From Auriscalpium vulgare (taxonomy: Eukaryota > Basidiomycota > Agaricomycetes > Russulales > Auriscalpiaceae), in NCBI GenBank assembly GCA_019915015.1, contig JAHBBC010000006.1:1240001-1304000 (forward strand): a DNA stretch of 64,000 nucleotides. Direction: 5' to 3'. The notes beneath the pieces were generated by a model that was given only the letters and a program-made list of their open reading frames with translations, made no database searches and had not been told where the DNA came from. Every line of letters starts with the position of its first letter. Position 1 is the stretch's first letter. Of this stretch, positions 51,832 through 64,000 are shown in pieces. The translations under genes and the position numbers were made by a program.

Positions 51832-54192
51832 TCACCCCCAGACATCGAGCCCCAATCCTACAGTCGCATTGTCCGCGTTCGCCCAGTCCCACCCGACGTC
51901 GCGCACCACCTCCTCGCGCGCGCCCCAGCCTCCATTCCACCCGCCCTGTTGCCCCTGCGCCCCACCAGCCGCGCCAGATCCTCCAATCGCATCGCCCTGT
52001 CCCTGAACGCCCTTGCGCCTCTCTTTGCGGCGCCCGTTCTGCGGCGCCGCGAGCCCGCTGCTCGGCGAGTACACAACATGCTCCACCGGCCGCGCATACG
52101 CGCCACTCGCACGGCGGCTCTGCGCGCGCGCGCGGCCCCGCGTCGCCGGGTTGCACCCCAGCGCGACGCCGCCGCTGAGGCCGCCGGCCCCGCCCGAGCT
52201 CTCCTCGTCCGCCTGCATTGCGCCCGCCTCCTGCGCGGCGCGCTGTGCCTGTGCCTGCGCGTACGCGAACGCGAGCTCACGCGCGTCGCGCCCCCGCGAT
52301 GCTGGAATGGACAGCGACACGACCCTGTGCGCGTGCGGGGCCTCGCGCCCCGGTCCAAGAGCCCGCTTTGCGCCCTCGTTCGTCGGGGTGACGAGAGTGA
52401 TAGCACCCGCGGTGCGCAGGGCCTGCGAGCCGGCGGGCGGCATGGGCACACTGTCGAGCCCGAAGCCGTCGACGCGCGGGCTGGACGTAGCGTTGGGCGC
52501 GAACGGCGAGCCGTTGGGGTCAAAGGAAAATGTGTCTGTGCTGGGGTCGGAGGCTTTGCCGGTGCCAGCCTGCGTCTGAGTTGAGGTCGAACTGTTAGGT
52601 TTTTCCGCATCACCACTTGCCCGGTGTTCGAGCTGCTTCGACTTCCCCTCCGGCAAGCGACTCTGCGTTGCTTCGGCTGTGTGCGTCTTCAACAATGTTT
52701 CCAGAGCTTCCATTTTCGGTTGCGAGATAGCTGCGTCTTTCGCGAGCGGAGGGCGGGCTGATGCGATGCCGGAATCCTGTCGAGCCTCCGGTTGCCTCGC
52801 AGCGTCGCTGGAGCGCTCCCTAGTACGCCTCTCGAAATACTCCTTGGTCTCCAGCCGTGGCGTACTCTCAGACGAGGTCGGCTGCGGCGCAATGAGGCCC
52901 TGCTCCTTCGAAAGAACCCGGCGCGGGCCCTGCGAATAGCAAGCATACGAGGCAAGCATAGTGCCCGAGCGAACAGGCCCGACGTCTTCCGGCGCGTCGA
53001 TATCGCCCTCGGTGGGCATCTCCAATTTCAGCGCCTGCTCCATCTCCCATACGGAGACGGATCGTTGCTGCTCCATCATCTCGACGTCTTCGTCTATGGC
53101 TTCGACCGCCTGTGCGGAAGGCACAGGCGGCGGGCCAACGAGGTCACCGAAATTGGCGGCAGAAGAGGACGCGCTCGCTGGACCCTTTGAGCGAGCTTTG
53201 CTGCGGGCTCGTCTCCTGGACTTGGACTTGGATCGCCCACCGTTGCCGTCGATCTGCGGCGCGTCAGCCCTGGCAGGATCCCGTCCTCTGCTGGGTTTGG
53301 TCTCTGCGGGCTTGACCTCTGCCCTAACCGGGCGGCGCCTGCGATTGCGCCCTCTTCCCGCAATTGTCTCCGTCTGGGCCTCCCCGCGCGATGTCACCTC
53401 CCGCAGGTGCGGCGGCGCATCGCGCTGCGGCGCGGCATTCTCGTCGATGGTGGGAGCACCGGGCCGTCGGGCTGGAATCCCGGGCCGCTTGCTCCGATTC
53501 GAGCGCGGCGGCGCGGCGCGCTGCTCGTCTGGCGGGGCGAGGGCCCAGTTCGGTATGTCGCGCGTGTGCTCGCAGGGGGCGCTGCGGAATCCCTCGGGGG
53601 GCCCGCTGGCGAGGGGCGACTTGAGGATGTCCGACGCCAGCGTGGGGAATTGGGCTGCGAGCTGGCGGGCGGTCAGGATCTCCGTTTAAGGGGGCGGATA
53701 CGACCGCAGCAGTGCGACTTACGTTTGTGGCGTCGGCGTAGGTCTTGGGCAGGGCGGCAGGAGAGATGGCGGCGAGCGCGGCGACCGTGTTGGGCGTGGC
53801 GGGCGCGGGCGCGTCAGTCTTGTGAGGAAGCGCGGCGGCGCTAGCGCAGGCCTTGATAACTTCACGGGCTGCCTCGGGCTCAATTTCATCCTTCGATCTG
53901 TCTAGAAACTTCGCTTTATTTAGTATAGAGTCGGCGGATATGGCGGGTTGCGGCATCAAGCCGACGGGAAGCTTGAACTTACTTTGGTGTCCACCGCCAT
54001 CTTAAACTTGAGGTCCCTTTGTTTCGTGTGCTGACGAACAAGCACGTTAGCGCGTAATGAATGAGACCGCTCTCAGTATCAACGCACCTCTATAAGTTCC
54101 GCGGATTGATTTGCCTTGGCGGACGCGCGCAGAGCCATGTGTGGTTGGCCTTGGCCGTAGACGCGCTGCTGCACGGAGGGTGCGTTGCCCAT
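51832..54192 (-). CDS. Large low-complexity protein, unknown function
   Basis: Starts MGNAPSVQQRVYGQG (Gly2 would allow N-myristoylation), then short exons KQRDLKFKMAVDTK and FLDRSKDEIEPEAAREVIKAC (helical), APATPNTVAALAAISPAALPKTYADATN, EILTARQLAAQFPTLASDILKS, and one long exon (to 51832) that is almost wholly disordered: basic RGRNRRRRPVRAEVKP, SKSKSRRRARSKARSK, acidic EAIDEDVEMMEQQ, VWEMEQALKLEMP, and a Gly/Gln/Trp-rich end (GGWNGGWGAREEV ... VGLGLDVWG). The conserved-looking part is the first 150 residues. No domain recognised. The long exon also has open frames on the plus strand because of its GC content; these are not supported. Confidence 0.6.
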
Positions 54193-54500
54193 TGCGATCT
54201 GTGGGCTGTGTGAGGTGTAGGTGCAAAGTAGGGTGTGCTGTCTTGGGCCGGCAAGAGCGGAGGTGTGTGACGGAGCGCAGGGTACGTTGAAGTGCAAGGG
54301 CAAGAGTCGATGCGGCGGTGGGCAGACGAACGCATCGAGTTGGGATGCACCTGCCGAATGCAGTCACTGACGTCTTGGTATGCATCTGGCATTCATCCAA
54401 GATATATTTATGAGTACAAAGAGGCGGAGTAAGGAGTCTGTATGGTTAACATGGGTTATGCGGAATCAATGTCTCCCCTGTTATATGGTGAACGAGCCGT

Positions 54501-57500
54501 TCATGCGCGCAACACGGCAGTGAGCTTCTCAATGGCCTCCTTCAGTCGAGTCGCCTCGTACTCCACGAGCGTAGCATTCTTCTCGATGGTGATTGCCTCC
54601 GTGAGCGCGGGAAGGGTGGTCGCACCGTACCCTGTCAACAAAGCATAACACATTAGCTGCCGCAAGACTAAACACATTCGAACATCACGCACCTAGCCAC
54701 TTGCCCGGCGCAACACCGAGATGCCTGTACCATTCGCGGTCCTTGATGCCATCCTCGTGGATGAATCCACGCTCAAACGCAACGAGCTTCTGGTTGATCT
54801 TGCGCACGGCCTTGAACGCGCGGAGCATACGACGGGAAGGATGACGCGGCTTGGGGCGCGGCCAGTGAGGCCAGTGCGGGTGGTGCGGGAGATGCGGGAA
54901 GTGAGGCTTCTTCTCATCGACCCCCTCACCCAAGATCGTCGCCAGCACGGCATCGTCCTTCTCGCGCTGCTCAGCGTGCCAAGCCCCTGCATGGCCGACA
55001 CGGTGTTTCTTGCCTGTTGGAGACACCAAGGCATCGGGACGAGGGGGAGGCGGGCCGAACATGCCCTTGCACTTCTTGAGCACGCGGCCAACCCTGGACG
55101 GGGGCTCAGGACGTTCAGGATGGTGAGGTGCCTTAGGATGTTCAGGGCGCTTGGGGTGGTGCGGGGGCTCAGGACGGTGAGTTGCCTTTGGAGGCTGAGG
55201 GCGCTCGGGGTGGTGCGGGGGCGGAGGGTGAGGAAATTCGTGGTTGGGAGGTGTGGAGAAATGCTTCCTCCAGCGATGAATGAGACGCCGCACCAAGTGG
55301 TCGAGCACATGCTTCTCGTGGTCGAGCTTGAGACTTGCGAACTGGAGGCTCTTGATGGCCGCGCGGAGGGGCGTGAGGTTGGCAGGGACCAAGGACGCGT
55401 CGGCGAGGTCCTCCACCCTGTCGACAGTATATGAGAACACAAGGAAAGTGTATGGAAAAAGGGAGCGCTTACTTGTTCAGGTACCTTTCAAGTTCGAATG
55501 CGTAGTGAGTCGTGTTGAATGGAAGGATGATCGAGTCAGCAAGACGCAGAGTCTGGACGCCAAGATGCTTCGCAACTGCGACCTGCGAATCATTGTCAAG
55601 ATAACATCCAATTTGAAAGGACCGACGAAACTTACGTGCTTAACGAAGCCGACATCGCCGTAAACCTCCTGCCACCTCTCGGAGTCAAAGACAGAGTGGT
55701 AGTGATAAACAGGGTCATGGCGGGTGGAGCCGAATCCAGAGCTCAGACTCGCAACGCCGAGACGCTGCAGGAACACAGTGAAGTCACTGCCAGATCCCAG
55801 CGGCGACACGCCGATGCTGTCAGGGACGACCGTGGTCTCCGCCTCCATAGCAAGCGACTCTGCATCGTCGTGCTGACCGAACAGCTCGCCTTGGTCCTGA
55901 CGGGCATCCCAAAGGGTGCGCGTGGGATCGGTCGGGTGAGGAAGCTGCTCGGCAGTTTCACGGATGAAGTGAGCCAGGGACGGAGAGGCCGACGCGCTGA
56001 ACTTGGAGCCAGACACCGATGAATCTGTTGGCGTAAAATAGCCCTAAGTGGTTCATGCAGGCGACGGGCGGGGAGGAACAATGCTTACCCAGGTTGAAAT
56101 ACGCCACGACGTACTTCTGAATCCAGTCAGCGAAATCTTCACCCCATTCAGTGCTGCCAATAAGGCCATACTAAAGAACAGATGAGCTCCTGCTCTCAAT
56201 TAGAAGAACGTAATGCTTCTGTACCTCTTCAGCGTCCCAGCTGGCGATCACGATGGTGCGCAGAGGCTTCCAGCCCTCCTTGAGCAAAGCGCCGAATCCG
56301 CGGACCACCTCGTGTACGGACGCCGTGCCAGAAGTGGGGTCAGTGGCGCCGAGGACCCAAGCTACAGTTCAGCCGTCAGTGCAGCAACGGTCAAGGTCAG
56401 GATGAGACAAACCATCGCGATGATTTCCAACAATGATAACTTCGTCCTTGATGTGCCCAGGAATGACACCGACAGAGTTCCAGATTGGCGTAACCTTAGT
56501 GTCAACTAAGGTCCTTGTGAGAATACGAATAAATGCCACAAATGCAACATCCTCACCGTGGTTGACGAGCTTCACTGTCCTATTTTTGTCGTTCAACTCC
56601 TCGAGCAAGACCTTCGCATTCGCCCACGAAATCGGCAAGCTCGGGATCTCCGGGATATTGCTACCGTTGGTGCGAGTGATGTTCTCGTACGCGGGATAGC
56701 CGGGAGTTGTAGGGTCGCCGGGGTAGATGGAGAGGAACTGCACGGAGCCACGCTGCACAGAAGTTGGGTTACGAGCTGGGCCATGCGGGTAGCTGGAATG
56801 CAATGTAAGTGCAGGAACCGGTATATACACAGCAGGCGTACGCAGTGTAGCCATTAGCCTCAGTCACGGTGCCGTCGTCGCGAGGGTCAGAATAAATGAG
56901 GACGCCGGCAGCACCAAGTTCCTGGGCGGCTTTGATCTGCGCCAAGTGTTAATGTGACATCACAGTCATACACTAGGATGACACTAACCTTGAGGCCGCG
57001 GAAGTTACCGCCATAGCGAGCGATGATGATGGCACCCGTGAGGTTGACGCCTCGGTGGTACAAGTTCAGTGTCAAGAGGTACTGACAGGTTGTTCGTCAC
57101 GCTCACCCTTCGCAACCAGAGCGTCGTAGTCACTCTTCAGTCCGTAATTAGCGTCAATGAGCTTTCCTGTAACCTCTCCATCGCGGCTAAGGCCGTGCCA
57201 GGTTGGAACGGCATCAGAGTAGTTCCAGGCATCGCCATCGGTCTGGTCTGCGACTTCTTCGAGCTCTGCCGTCCAAACCACCTCTCCCTCATCATCAAGG
57301 ATCTGAAGGCTGTGGTCAAGGGGTGTGTTCAACACGGGGTAGTAGACGTCGATCCAGGCAGCGGGTTCGGTGAGGTTCGTGATCGATAGAGTCGCATTGC
57401 GCGAAGCTGCGGAGCCAGCAGGGTAGATAGGCTGTTTCGCGCCTTTGGGAATGCCGAACTCCCGTTGGAGGAGCAGGAGGAAGTCTTCGGCCGTCTGAAG

Positions 57501-57940
57501 GTCACCGTCGGAGCCTGCCAGGTGGGGCACGGAGGCATACTGGCGTGAGGCAGAGATGGCGCTCGCCGAGTTGGGGATAGTCCTGTTCACATCCGAATGA
57601 GGCACGAGGCATAGCTATTGGTGAGAAAGACTCACAGGAAGAGATTCTCTGCGAGACGACCGAAGGGCACGCCAGGCTTCTTGGGCTCAAAGGCCTCCAT
57701 AACCCAGGCGAAACTCGAGTTGTGGCGCGCGCAGCCGTGAGACATACGAACTCCGAACAGAAATGAGAGGGCATGCTTGACGAATAAGAAAGTGAAGAGA
57801 GGGAAGATGATGAAGCGGATGAGCCTGCGAAGCTTGGATCGCTTGGGCTTCGCGACCTGCTCAAGGACGGGGCTTGCCACCTCGACGTCCTCCTTGATGT
57901 CACCGAGGAGGGGCTCACGGTCCAGCTTCTCGTCGTTCAT
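54501..57940 (-). CDS. M28 zinc metallopeptidase, PSMA/TfR/VPS70 type (copy 2)
   Basis: Inverted paralogue of the gene at 23802-27149 with the same domain order. Start [15 protein letters not shown], cytosolic tail, membrane helix ([20 protein letters not shown]), [35 protein letters not shown] domain ([20 protein letters not shown]), [44 protein letters not shown], then the TfR-dimerisation domain ending [19 protein letters not shown]. All zinc-ligand motifs are visible. Inside the dimerisation domain a His/Pro-rich insertion of about 100 residues (repeats like HHPERPEPP and [12 protein letters not shown]) separates its helices. The insertion may bind metals or be a linker; this is inference. 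The start at 57940 is the ATG before the acidic tail. Confidence 0.86.
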
Positions 57941-58314
57941 GGCAAAGGTGAGACCGTCTGGACCAACGGCGAGATGATGGTAAGGATCAAGGGCGTGTGA
58001 GATGTCGAAGACGGCCGCGCACCTCACGCAATATGTCACAACGCGTGGAGCACGCAATCGAGCTGTCGCTTGGGTGGTGGCCGAAAATCAAAGGAAAAGG
58101 GAAAAGGAATGTGCGTGGTGTGGTTCCACGGTCGTTCTGACCCAATATCAATGGCTCTGGAGCAACCGGCCGGCGTAGCTGCTGCCACGAGCTCGCCGTG
58201 CCGCGTCAAGGTCACGTGCGCGACTGCGCATTGCGCAGTCGCTTGCGGCTTCAACTTTTGATCAACATTACAGTAATTCTCACAACAATTTTAGAGAACT
58301 TATTCGACTACACA
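57941..58314. other. Intergenic region
   Basis: About 370 bp between the M28 gene start and the 3' end of the MYND gene, both minus strand. Presumed promoter of copy 2; nothing specific seen. Confidence 0.45.
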
Positions 58315-61300
58315 TCATACTCTGACGCAATTCGCCTTGTGCAACCTCCAGTGCGCTCTCTGGCACACTGCCGTGCAGTAACCAATGTTCTTGCATCTCG
58401 CACAGCTCAGTAGCCTTGGTTTCCCGCTGCCACCGCAGGCCGCACATACCCCCGGATGAGAAGCTTGCGCCGGCGTGGAAGGTCCAGAGGAAAATCCAAG
58501 CTGGCTCAAGTCCTGCCCCACCTCTTCGAGGTAGGAAACCGCGAATAGCGGGCTGAGAGCGATGCGCGTGACGAGCGGCGAAAATTCTGCCCACTCTCTC
58601 ATGCGCCTGAATGCCTCCACATCCTTGCCGTTTCCGCAACTGCAGATCGGGTTCTCCGCGTACTCCAAAGACACTGGGACCTTGCCCGCCTTCAGGTACT
58701 CGCACGTAGAAGTGTGCTTCCAGGAGTGCCGCGCCCGTTCCGCGAGCGCAGGGAGGAGGGATTTCCACGAGCGCATTTCGTTGTTGACAGTATTGACGAG
58801 GACAGGTCGATCGCGCCCAGCGTTGAGTCTTTGGATGAACGGCGTAATGCGGTTCACCAGCTCGTGCGTTATCGGTAGGACGTACGCATCGAGAACGGCG
58901 GTGTTGGCTGCGACATCGAGACGAAGGTCCGCAATGAAGATAAGAGTGTACATCCCACCCATGGACGCCTCATTCAGAGCATACACGGCATGGCGACCGT
59001 CACCCTGAAGACCTGTGAATCGCACGTACATAGCGTGAAGGGATTCCTTGATATCTATGAGCGTCTGTTGCGCGCTTTGTTGCTTGACGAGAGATGCGCT
59101 GACGCTGCGGCGTTCGCGGTCGGACATCATGAGAGTAACATGGGGGTTGAGCCAGCCGAGCTGCGCCTTTTTGGTGATATCGATGGCCGGCATGCGGTCA
59201 AGATGTACTCGGTGCATGTTCCATAGCGTCGGCGTGTTGCCACAGAAGATAAGAGGGAATGGGTCAACGAAGAATCCACCTGGTGTCGCAGGGCCCGCTG
59301 GAGGTATTATGATCTGCGTTTCCATGTCAGTCGCATTGGCTAAGTCGTCGCAATGCATGTACGTACCTCAATGTAGTGAGACTTGCGGGCGATACGCAGC
59401 TTGATGTTGGTGACATCCACTGGAAACGGAAAAAAGACCGTGTGAGGGAAAGATCCAAATAGAACATTGATTCCGCAGGTGGAGACCTGCCCGTAGCTGA
59501 CTGCCGCCCCGCCCGACAGCACCTCCCGCTCCTGCTCATCCACGACCTCCAACTTGGCTGAAAACGTGGAGATCTCCTTGGAAGAAGGATTCAAGGTCAC
59601 TGATACATGTGCCGCGTTGGATATCTCGGTTTGGACATGAGATATGGCTGCAATCTTCTCGAGTTCTCCAGGATAATTCGGGCGTTCGCGGGAGAGGAAC
59701 ACAGACTCCTTGTCGGTGAGGGCCGCGCCATGAATCAGAAGATCTGATCCGAGGGCGCTCCTCAAGGACCGTATGTTAGACACTGTCTGGCGAGCGGCGA
59801 GGTTGACACGAATAGACTCGTTCGGATTATTTGCCAGCGACCAGGTAGGAACCCAAAAGGACACTGCGAGCGGAGCCCGTCCTTCCCAGCCGTTAGGATC
59901 TTCGACCAACAACAGTCTGAGTTCATCATCCTCCCCAGTAGCCTTGAGGTTTCCAAACACCGCATGTACGGAGGGGAAATAATTCAGGAAATTGGCATTC
60001 CGAACCTCGCATTGAAGGACTGGTGTGCCAATCTTCTCAGAATCCAGGCTCTTGAGCTTCTTGAGAGCGCTCCGAGGTACCACGAGGGTAATGCATAGAA
60101 CTGTGGGGATGGTCTTACACGTGCGAAATCTACTCCCAACGCTTCTAATAAAGGATGACTGAAAGATCTCCAGCGAAAAGACGCCCAAAATATGAAGCTG
60201 GACATTCAAGTCCTGCGCATAGTTTGATCCAAACACCAGGCTGCGGTCGGAATCCAAAAGATCGTAAAGGCCATCCATGACGGCGCTCCAATCCGTCTGT
60301 GTTCTATCCTTGAGCAGCCTCAGAAGCAAAGCAAAAGAGCTCCGAACGTAATGGATGAGACCGAAAGCTTTGAGCTTTTGCTCCGTGCTCATGGCCATGG
60401 CGGCCAACATGTTTTCATCGGCAAACATCTTCTGGTACACTCCAAACAGAAATGTGGCAAGCTGGTTGGGTTCCAAGGTAATCGAGAGCCGCGATCCGCC
60501 AGTGGCAGCCAGGCAGTGTGGATCGGCTAACGACAGAATTTTCCACGACGTGCGCTCGTGGTACTGAGCTGCTTCCGGCCCGACAGCAGTCCGCAAGGCA
60601 AGTTCGTGAATATTGGAATTGGTCATGAACTTGGAGATGAATGTCGTAGGAGTAAGATCTAGGAGGACGGACATGACGGCGAGGTCGCCTAGCGCGGCAT
60701 CCATGAATCCTTTAGCCGCGTTAGGGCCCATGGCTAGAAGGGCCTCCGTAAAGATAACGGACGACGGCTTCCTAACCAGCAGGGGGATGGTGACCACTAT
60801 AACATTCAAAAGCCCGAGATGATCCACGAGATTCGAGGTATCAATGACATCAAATGCAACCGGGGCTCTGCAAGCGGCATCCCCACCGTAGTCGCCGCTG
60901 TCGAGGTCCAGTCGAGCGTCTGTCCACGTGGAAGTAAACACGCCTGATGACGTCGGCGATGTTGAGGCGGAAAAGTGTATGGCGCGGCAAAAGCTCAAAG
61001 CATCGCCAGAAAAGAACCTGATCACAAACTTTGAGGGCCGCGCGGTCGCAGCCTTGAACGCCGCACACCAGTCTTCAAAAACACCCTGCGCAAATTGGAC
61101 AATGGAACTCGCCGTCACATGCTTGGCTTGTTTATCTGCCATCCCCTTCAACTCTGCGAAGGCTGGAGCCAAAGGGAACGTGGTGAGAGGGTCGGTCCCA
61201 TAGTGAACCGAGAAAGCGTCACCGCTCGCCGAATAGACGAACAAAGGGTTCAACTCTGTAGCATCCTTCCAGTCTTGCGGGTCCATGGAGTTAACACCTT

Positions 61301-62070
61301 TGCGCCAAAAATGGGCGTGATGCGCATCCCCAGGTTTGATTAGAGCAAGAGCATTTGGCAACAGCGGTCCCGCCGACCGAAGGCCAGAAAGGATATGCGG
61401 ATATTTGTTGGCAACGTCTTTCATACCAGAAGAGAATGACTCTTTGATCTTCGTCTTCTTGGCCACAGGAAGGTCCTTGAAGTCCGCATACAGAAGCCAG
61501 TGCCTCCGTAATTCGGCAAGTGTGTGGAGTGTGCATACCCGAAGAAAGGGGCCGTATTTGCTGCCAATCCAAGTGTCGATGTCTTTGGCGAGGTCGGCGA
61601 GTTGGTGGCTTTGAGCAATGACAAGGGCAACGTCGGACTTCTTGAGGAAAAAGTCATAGAATATGTTCCACATTTGCGAGTGGGCCTTGCCGTCAAGTAT
61701 CAAGGAGAAGAGTAAAAGGTTACGGGCTGCAGGTGAAGTATTAATTAGGGGAGTTAGTGAAGGGAAAGTGATACTCACCTAAGACCGCAGGCTCCAGGTC
61801 GCAACACGTGAAGTCGAGATCTCGTGGAACTGGATGTTACATTACTTATCAGCAGTCAACTCGGGCATGTGCCAATGAGGGCAACTCACAAGCAGTGGAG
61901 TCCGCCCCGCTGGCGTATATGGTGAAGAGGATGTTTCTCGGGTCTCCACAACCAAGCAAGAGCACGCTGGCTGGCTCTTCTGGAGGGATGTCCTGGGTCA
62001 GGCATACGGGGACTGTGTTGCCGACCGCATAGAAGTAGGTTTTCTTAGGCCACCAAAAAGTATGTGCCAT
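58315..62070 (-). CDS. DUF4470 and MYND zinc-finger protein
   Basis: Large basidiomycete-type protein. Four exons: MAHTFWWPKKTYFYAVGNTVPVC ... VLLLGCGDPRNILFTIYA (from 62070), RDLDFTCCDLEPAVL, a long exon with ARNLLLFSLILDG ... down to RKSHYIE (about 59370), and IIIPPAGPATPGGFFVDPFP to the stop at 58315. The beginning (LLLGCGDPRNILFT ... RDLDFTCCDLEPAVLARNLLLFSLI) is the DUF4470 signature, which resembles a methyltransferase nucleotide-binding start. The C-terminus is a MYND zinc finger, CAACGGSGKPRLLSCARCKNIGYC ... CQRAHWRLHKANC, with all Cys/His ligands present. MYND modules usually bind proline-rich partners. Such genes are often expanded in mushroom genomes; the role is unknown. Confidence 0.85.
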
Positions 62071-63296
62071 TTTGGAGTCGACAACGGCGGTTCGGAAGGT
62101 GTTGGAGGAGACAGGAGAAGACCAAGATTCAATGCGGCAGGTCCCGACGAATGTTCATTGTTAGTGCACGAGGCGGGTGTACTTAGTACGCTTATGGAAA
62201 CACCGACGTCGACTAGTACGTGTTGAAAGGCGTAAACTAACAAACAAAATCTCTAATGCCAGTAGTTAAGTTGCGATTGGGAAGTCGCGAGTTCGTAGTT
62301 GTATCTGAGGGAGCAGGCATCAGCCCCCGAGGCTCTGCGTGCAGACACTGAGACAGTGAGCCTATTACTAGCCCGAGGGGATGAATCAAGGACCTTTGAG
62401 CTTGCATTCAACAGTTGCTCAGGGAGGACAAACTTGTGGGGAGTTTCCTTGTCATGTTTGCACTGATAACTGTCAAACATGGGGAAGGCCGAAGAGTGCC
62501 ACTTACCACTAGAGCGGCGGTCATGATCTGATCGAGAGTGATTGTTGAAGGAGAAACACAACGAGGGAAGACTATGCGAACTCGTTCACTTGCATTCCAT
62601 ACTTCATACTGGGGCCAGCGTCAGAGAGCGGTGCTGGTGGAACCCGATAACGCCTGGTCTCCGTGCACAAGGAGGGTCTAAGTCGGCCCCAGAGAGTAGC
62701 CAGGAACGCTGACCGTGATATACAGCCACTGATTGACAAAATCTGTCAACGGGTTCGAGTACTCGTTTCCCCGTCTCGTCCTGAACCTGGGCTCAAGACC
62801 TGCAGCCAAGCGCAGTAGTCCCCAGGCGTGCCGAATTGGCATTGCGAGACACTCGTACATGGGCCTTTTCTCTGCCTGAGGAGCGGACACGCCATTTTTA
62901 ACCAACAGGTGCTGCTGCGGTGTCGTTCAAGGAGCACAGGGTTCACCGGCGAAGAGCTGAGGCGTGAGAGGTCGCTCACTTCGCTGCATGGTGTCAACCG
63001 GCGCAACTGCAAGGAAGTCTGGGTCGAATCAAAGGGTAGCCAAGATGTTCGTCCAACAACACGTCGTCGCCCAAGGGCACCACAGCAGATTTTGACGGAC
63101 TTTACCGATGAGATTGCGTGGACGGAAGCGGCCTAGGATCGATGACAGGACACACTTCACTGGTAGCATGGACGCGCATTGCTGTACGTACACTCATTTA
63201 GCCATAGTCAATAGATCTTGAAGATACCGTTTGCGTCGGGAAGGTTCCAACGCGTTGTTGCGGCGGGCCACCGTTGACTCTGAGTGCGAGCAAGCA
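62071..63296. other. Gene-free region
   Basis: About 1.2 kb between the MYND gene start and the 3' end of the peroxin-like gene (both minus). Short frames on both strands (for example minus 62678-62905) lack recognisable protein character. Promoter of the MYND gene is expected near 62071-62300. Confidence 0.45.
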
Positions 63297-64000
63297 CTAT
63301 GGAGCAATTGGCACGCCAGGGGTGCTGGACGGTCGAGATGGCAAGAATGACCTCCTAAATTCCGGCACAATCAGAACATTCGCCATCTACAGCCCTCATT
63401 GTACCCACCTGTTAAGGACTAAACCTTTCAGGGCCCTGATCTCTCGTCTGACCTCTTCCTCTTCAGTCCCCAGAGTAGCAGGAGCCAATCCGGGCATGCG
63501 AATTGCCGACGACGACAGGGAATAGGTCTGCGTGGTGAGATAGCCTGTGAAGTCGATCATACCTTGTAGCGTGTGTTGGAAGGGGTTCGCCGATCGCGTC
63601 GCTAATGGCCACAGCGCCGTGTTGAGGGAGTCGAGGGACGGGAGAAGAGGCGCTGGCAATGGTAATGGGGGTGGGTCGTATGTCCAGCGAGGTGGTTCGT
63701 TGGAATCATTCGATCTGCTGAACAGTGGAGTCTCGTTCAGTGTCTTCCACAACGACTCCTACAAGAAGCATCAGGATCACGGAGTCCGTTAGCCTTGTCT
63801 GAGACGTTACCTGGTATCCAGTATCTGCCTCCAGCCAAGGTATCTTTTCTAGTAGCTCGCGGAATAGTTCGTCGGGAGTGCCTTCTCTTCCTTTATTGCT
63901 GAGGTCGTTCAGGGCACAACGGAGTAGCGACACCTCGGAAACATCGTGTTTCTCGCCGCTGACAGCAACAATGTCATCCAAGGACTTGCAATCTACGTAT
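63297..64000 (-). CDS. Peroxin-like protein (Pex14/Pex17 C-terminal type), 5' end missing
   Basis: Minus strand, open to the window edge, so the N-terminus lies outside. Exons read DDIVAVSGEKHDVSEVSLLR ... PWLEADTGYQ, then ESLWKTLNETPLF ... PPRWTYDPPPLPLP ... EEEEVRREIRALKGLVLNR, then RSFLPSRPSSTPGVPIAP and the stop at 63297-63299; introns GT-AG (about 63362-63411 for the last). The EIRALKGLVLNRRSF block resembles the end of fungal Pex14/Pex17-type peroxins (docking complex for peroxisomal import), which have EIRS-KG-LL..R motifs. This is pattern memory only; an unrelated family with a similar helix is possible. Confidence 0.45.

Noticed and set aside
52013..52579. Plus-strand frames over the long exon of the low-complexity gene
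   Set aside because: Ala/Arg/Pro-rich shadows of the minus-strand exon; the minus frame joins to upstream exons.
62678..62905. Minus-strand frame ending NQWLYITVSVPGYSLGPT
   Set aside because: Looked coding at first, but no consistent upstream exon or family; left as gene-free.
1..64000. CRISPR arrays, bacterial operons, tRNA or rRNA genes
   Set aside because: No repeat-spacer arrays or tRNA-like cloverleafs were noticed; spliced genes show a fungal nuclear sequence.

Overview
The window is eukaryotic nuclear DNA, most likely from a basidiomycete fungus (Agaricomycetes). The evidence is dense GC-rich genes on both strands, many 45-65 nt GT-AG introns, a DUF4470/MYND-type gene of a kind common in mushrooms, a KRE6/SKN1 cell-wall gene, and fungal class II (hAT, LTR) mobile elements. 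No rRNA, tRNA or CRISPR was seen. All gene models were spliced by eye from conserved reading frames.

Region by region: the 3' part of a DNA-glycosylase-like gene (1-766); a 15-exon Dal5-type MFS transporter (1469-3767); an alpha/beta hydrolase on the minus strand with an apparent frameshift (4363-5851); a coiled-coil gene (6032-13441) cut in two by a complete 5.33-kb hAT transposon (7008-12337) with an 8-bp target duplication and one long Ulp1-protease plus transposase gene; a mitochondrial cluster at 13.7-18.3 kb (complex I subunit NDUFA1, lipoate-protein ligase, complex I subunit NDUFA8, a small ubiquitin-like-fold candidate, complex I assembly factor NDUFAF3); SWC4/DMAP1; glycogen branching enzyme; an M28 peptidase (PSMA/VPS70 type); a small gene damaged by a 166-bp tandem duplication; KRE6/SKN1.

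The stretch 33550-47849 is a 14.3-kb Ty3-type LTR retrotransposon on the minus strand. It has near-identical LTRs (849 and 783 bp), a primer binding site, gag-protease and RT-RNase H-integrase in the -1 frame. Between pol and its 3' LTR lies about 5.7 kb carrying three antisense genes (ORFs A, B and C), two of them with introns. Three copies of a polypurine-tract plus hairpin module separate these cargo segments. The element sits inside a small host gene (33036-33549 / 47850-47871). This cargo-bearing retroelement is the best candidate for an undescribed system here.

After it come a second alpha/beta hydrolase with a changed catalytic residue, a low-complexity gene, a second M28 peptidase (an inverted paralogue of the first), a DUF4470-MYND gene, and the 3' part of a peroxin-like gene running off the right edge. 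Both large elements look recent: terminal repeats match, open frames are intact, and each host gene's reading frame is restored on paper when the insert is ignored.
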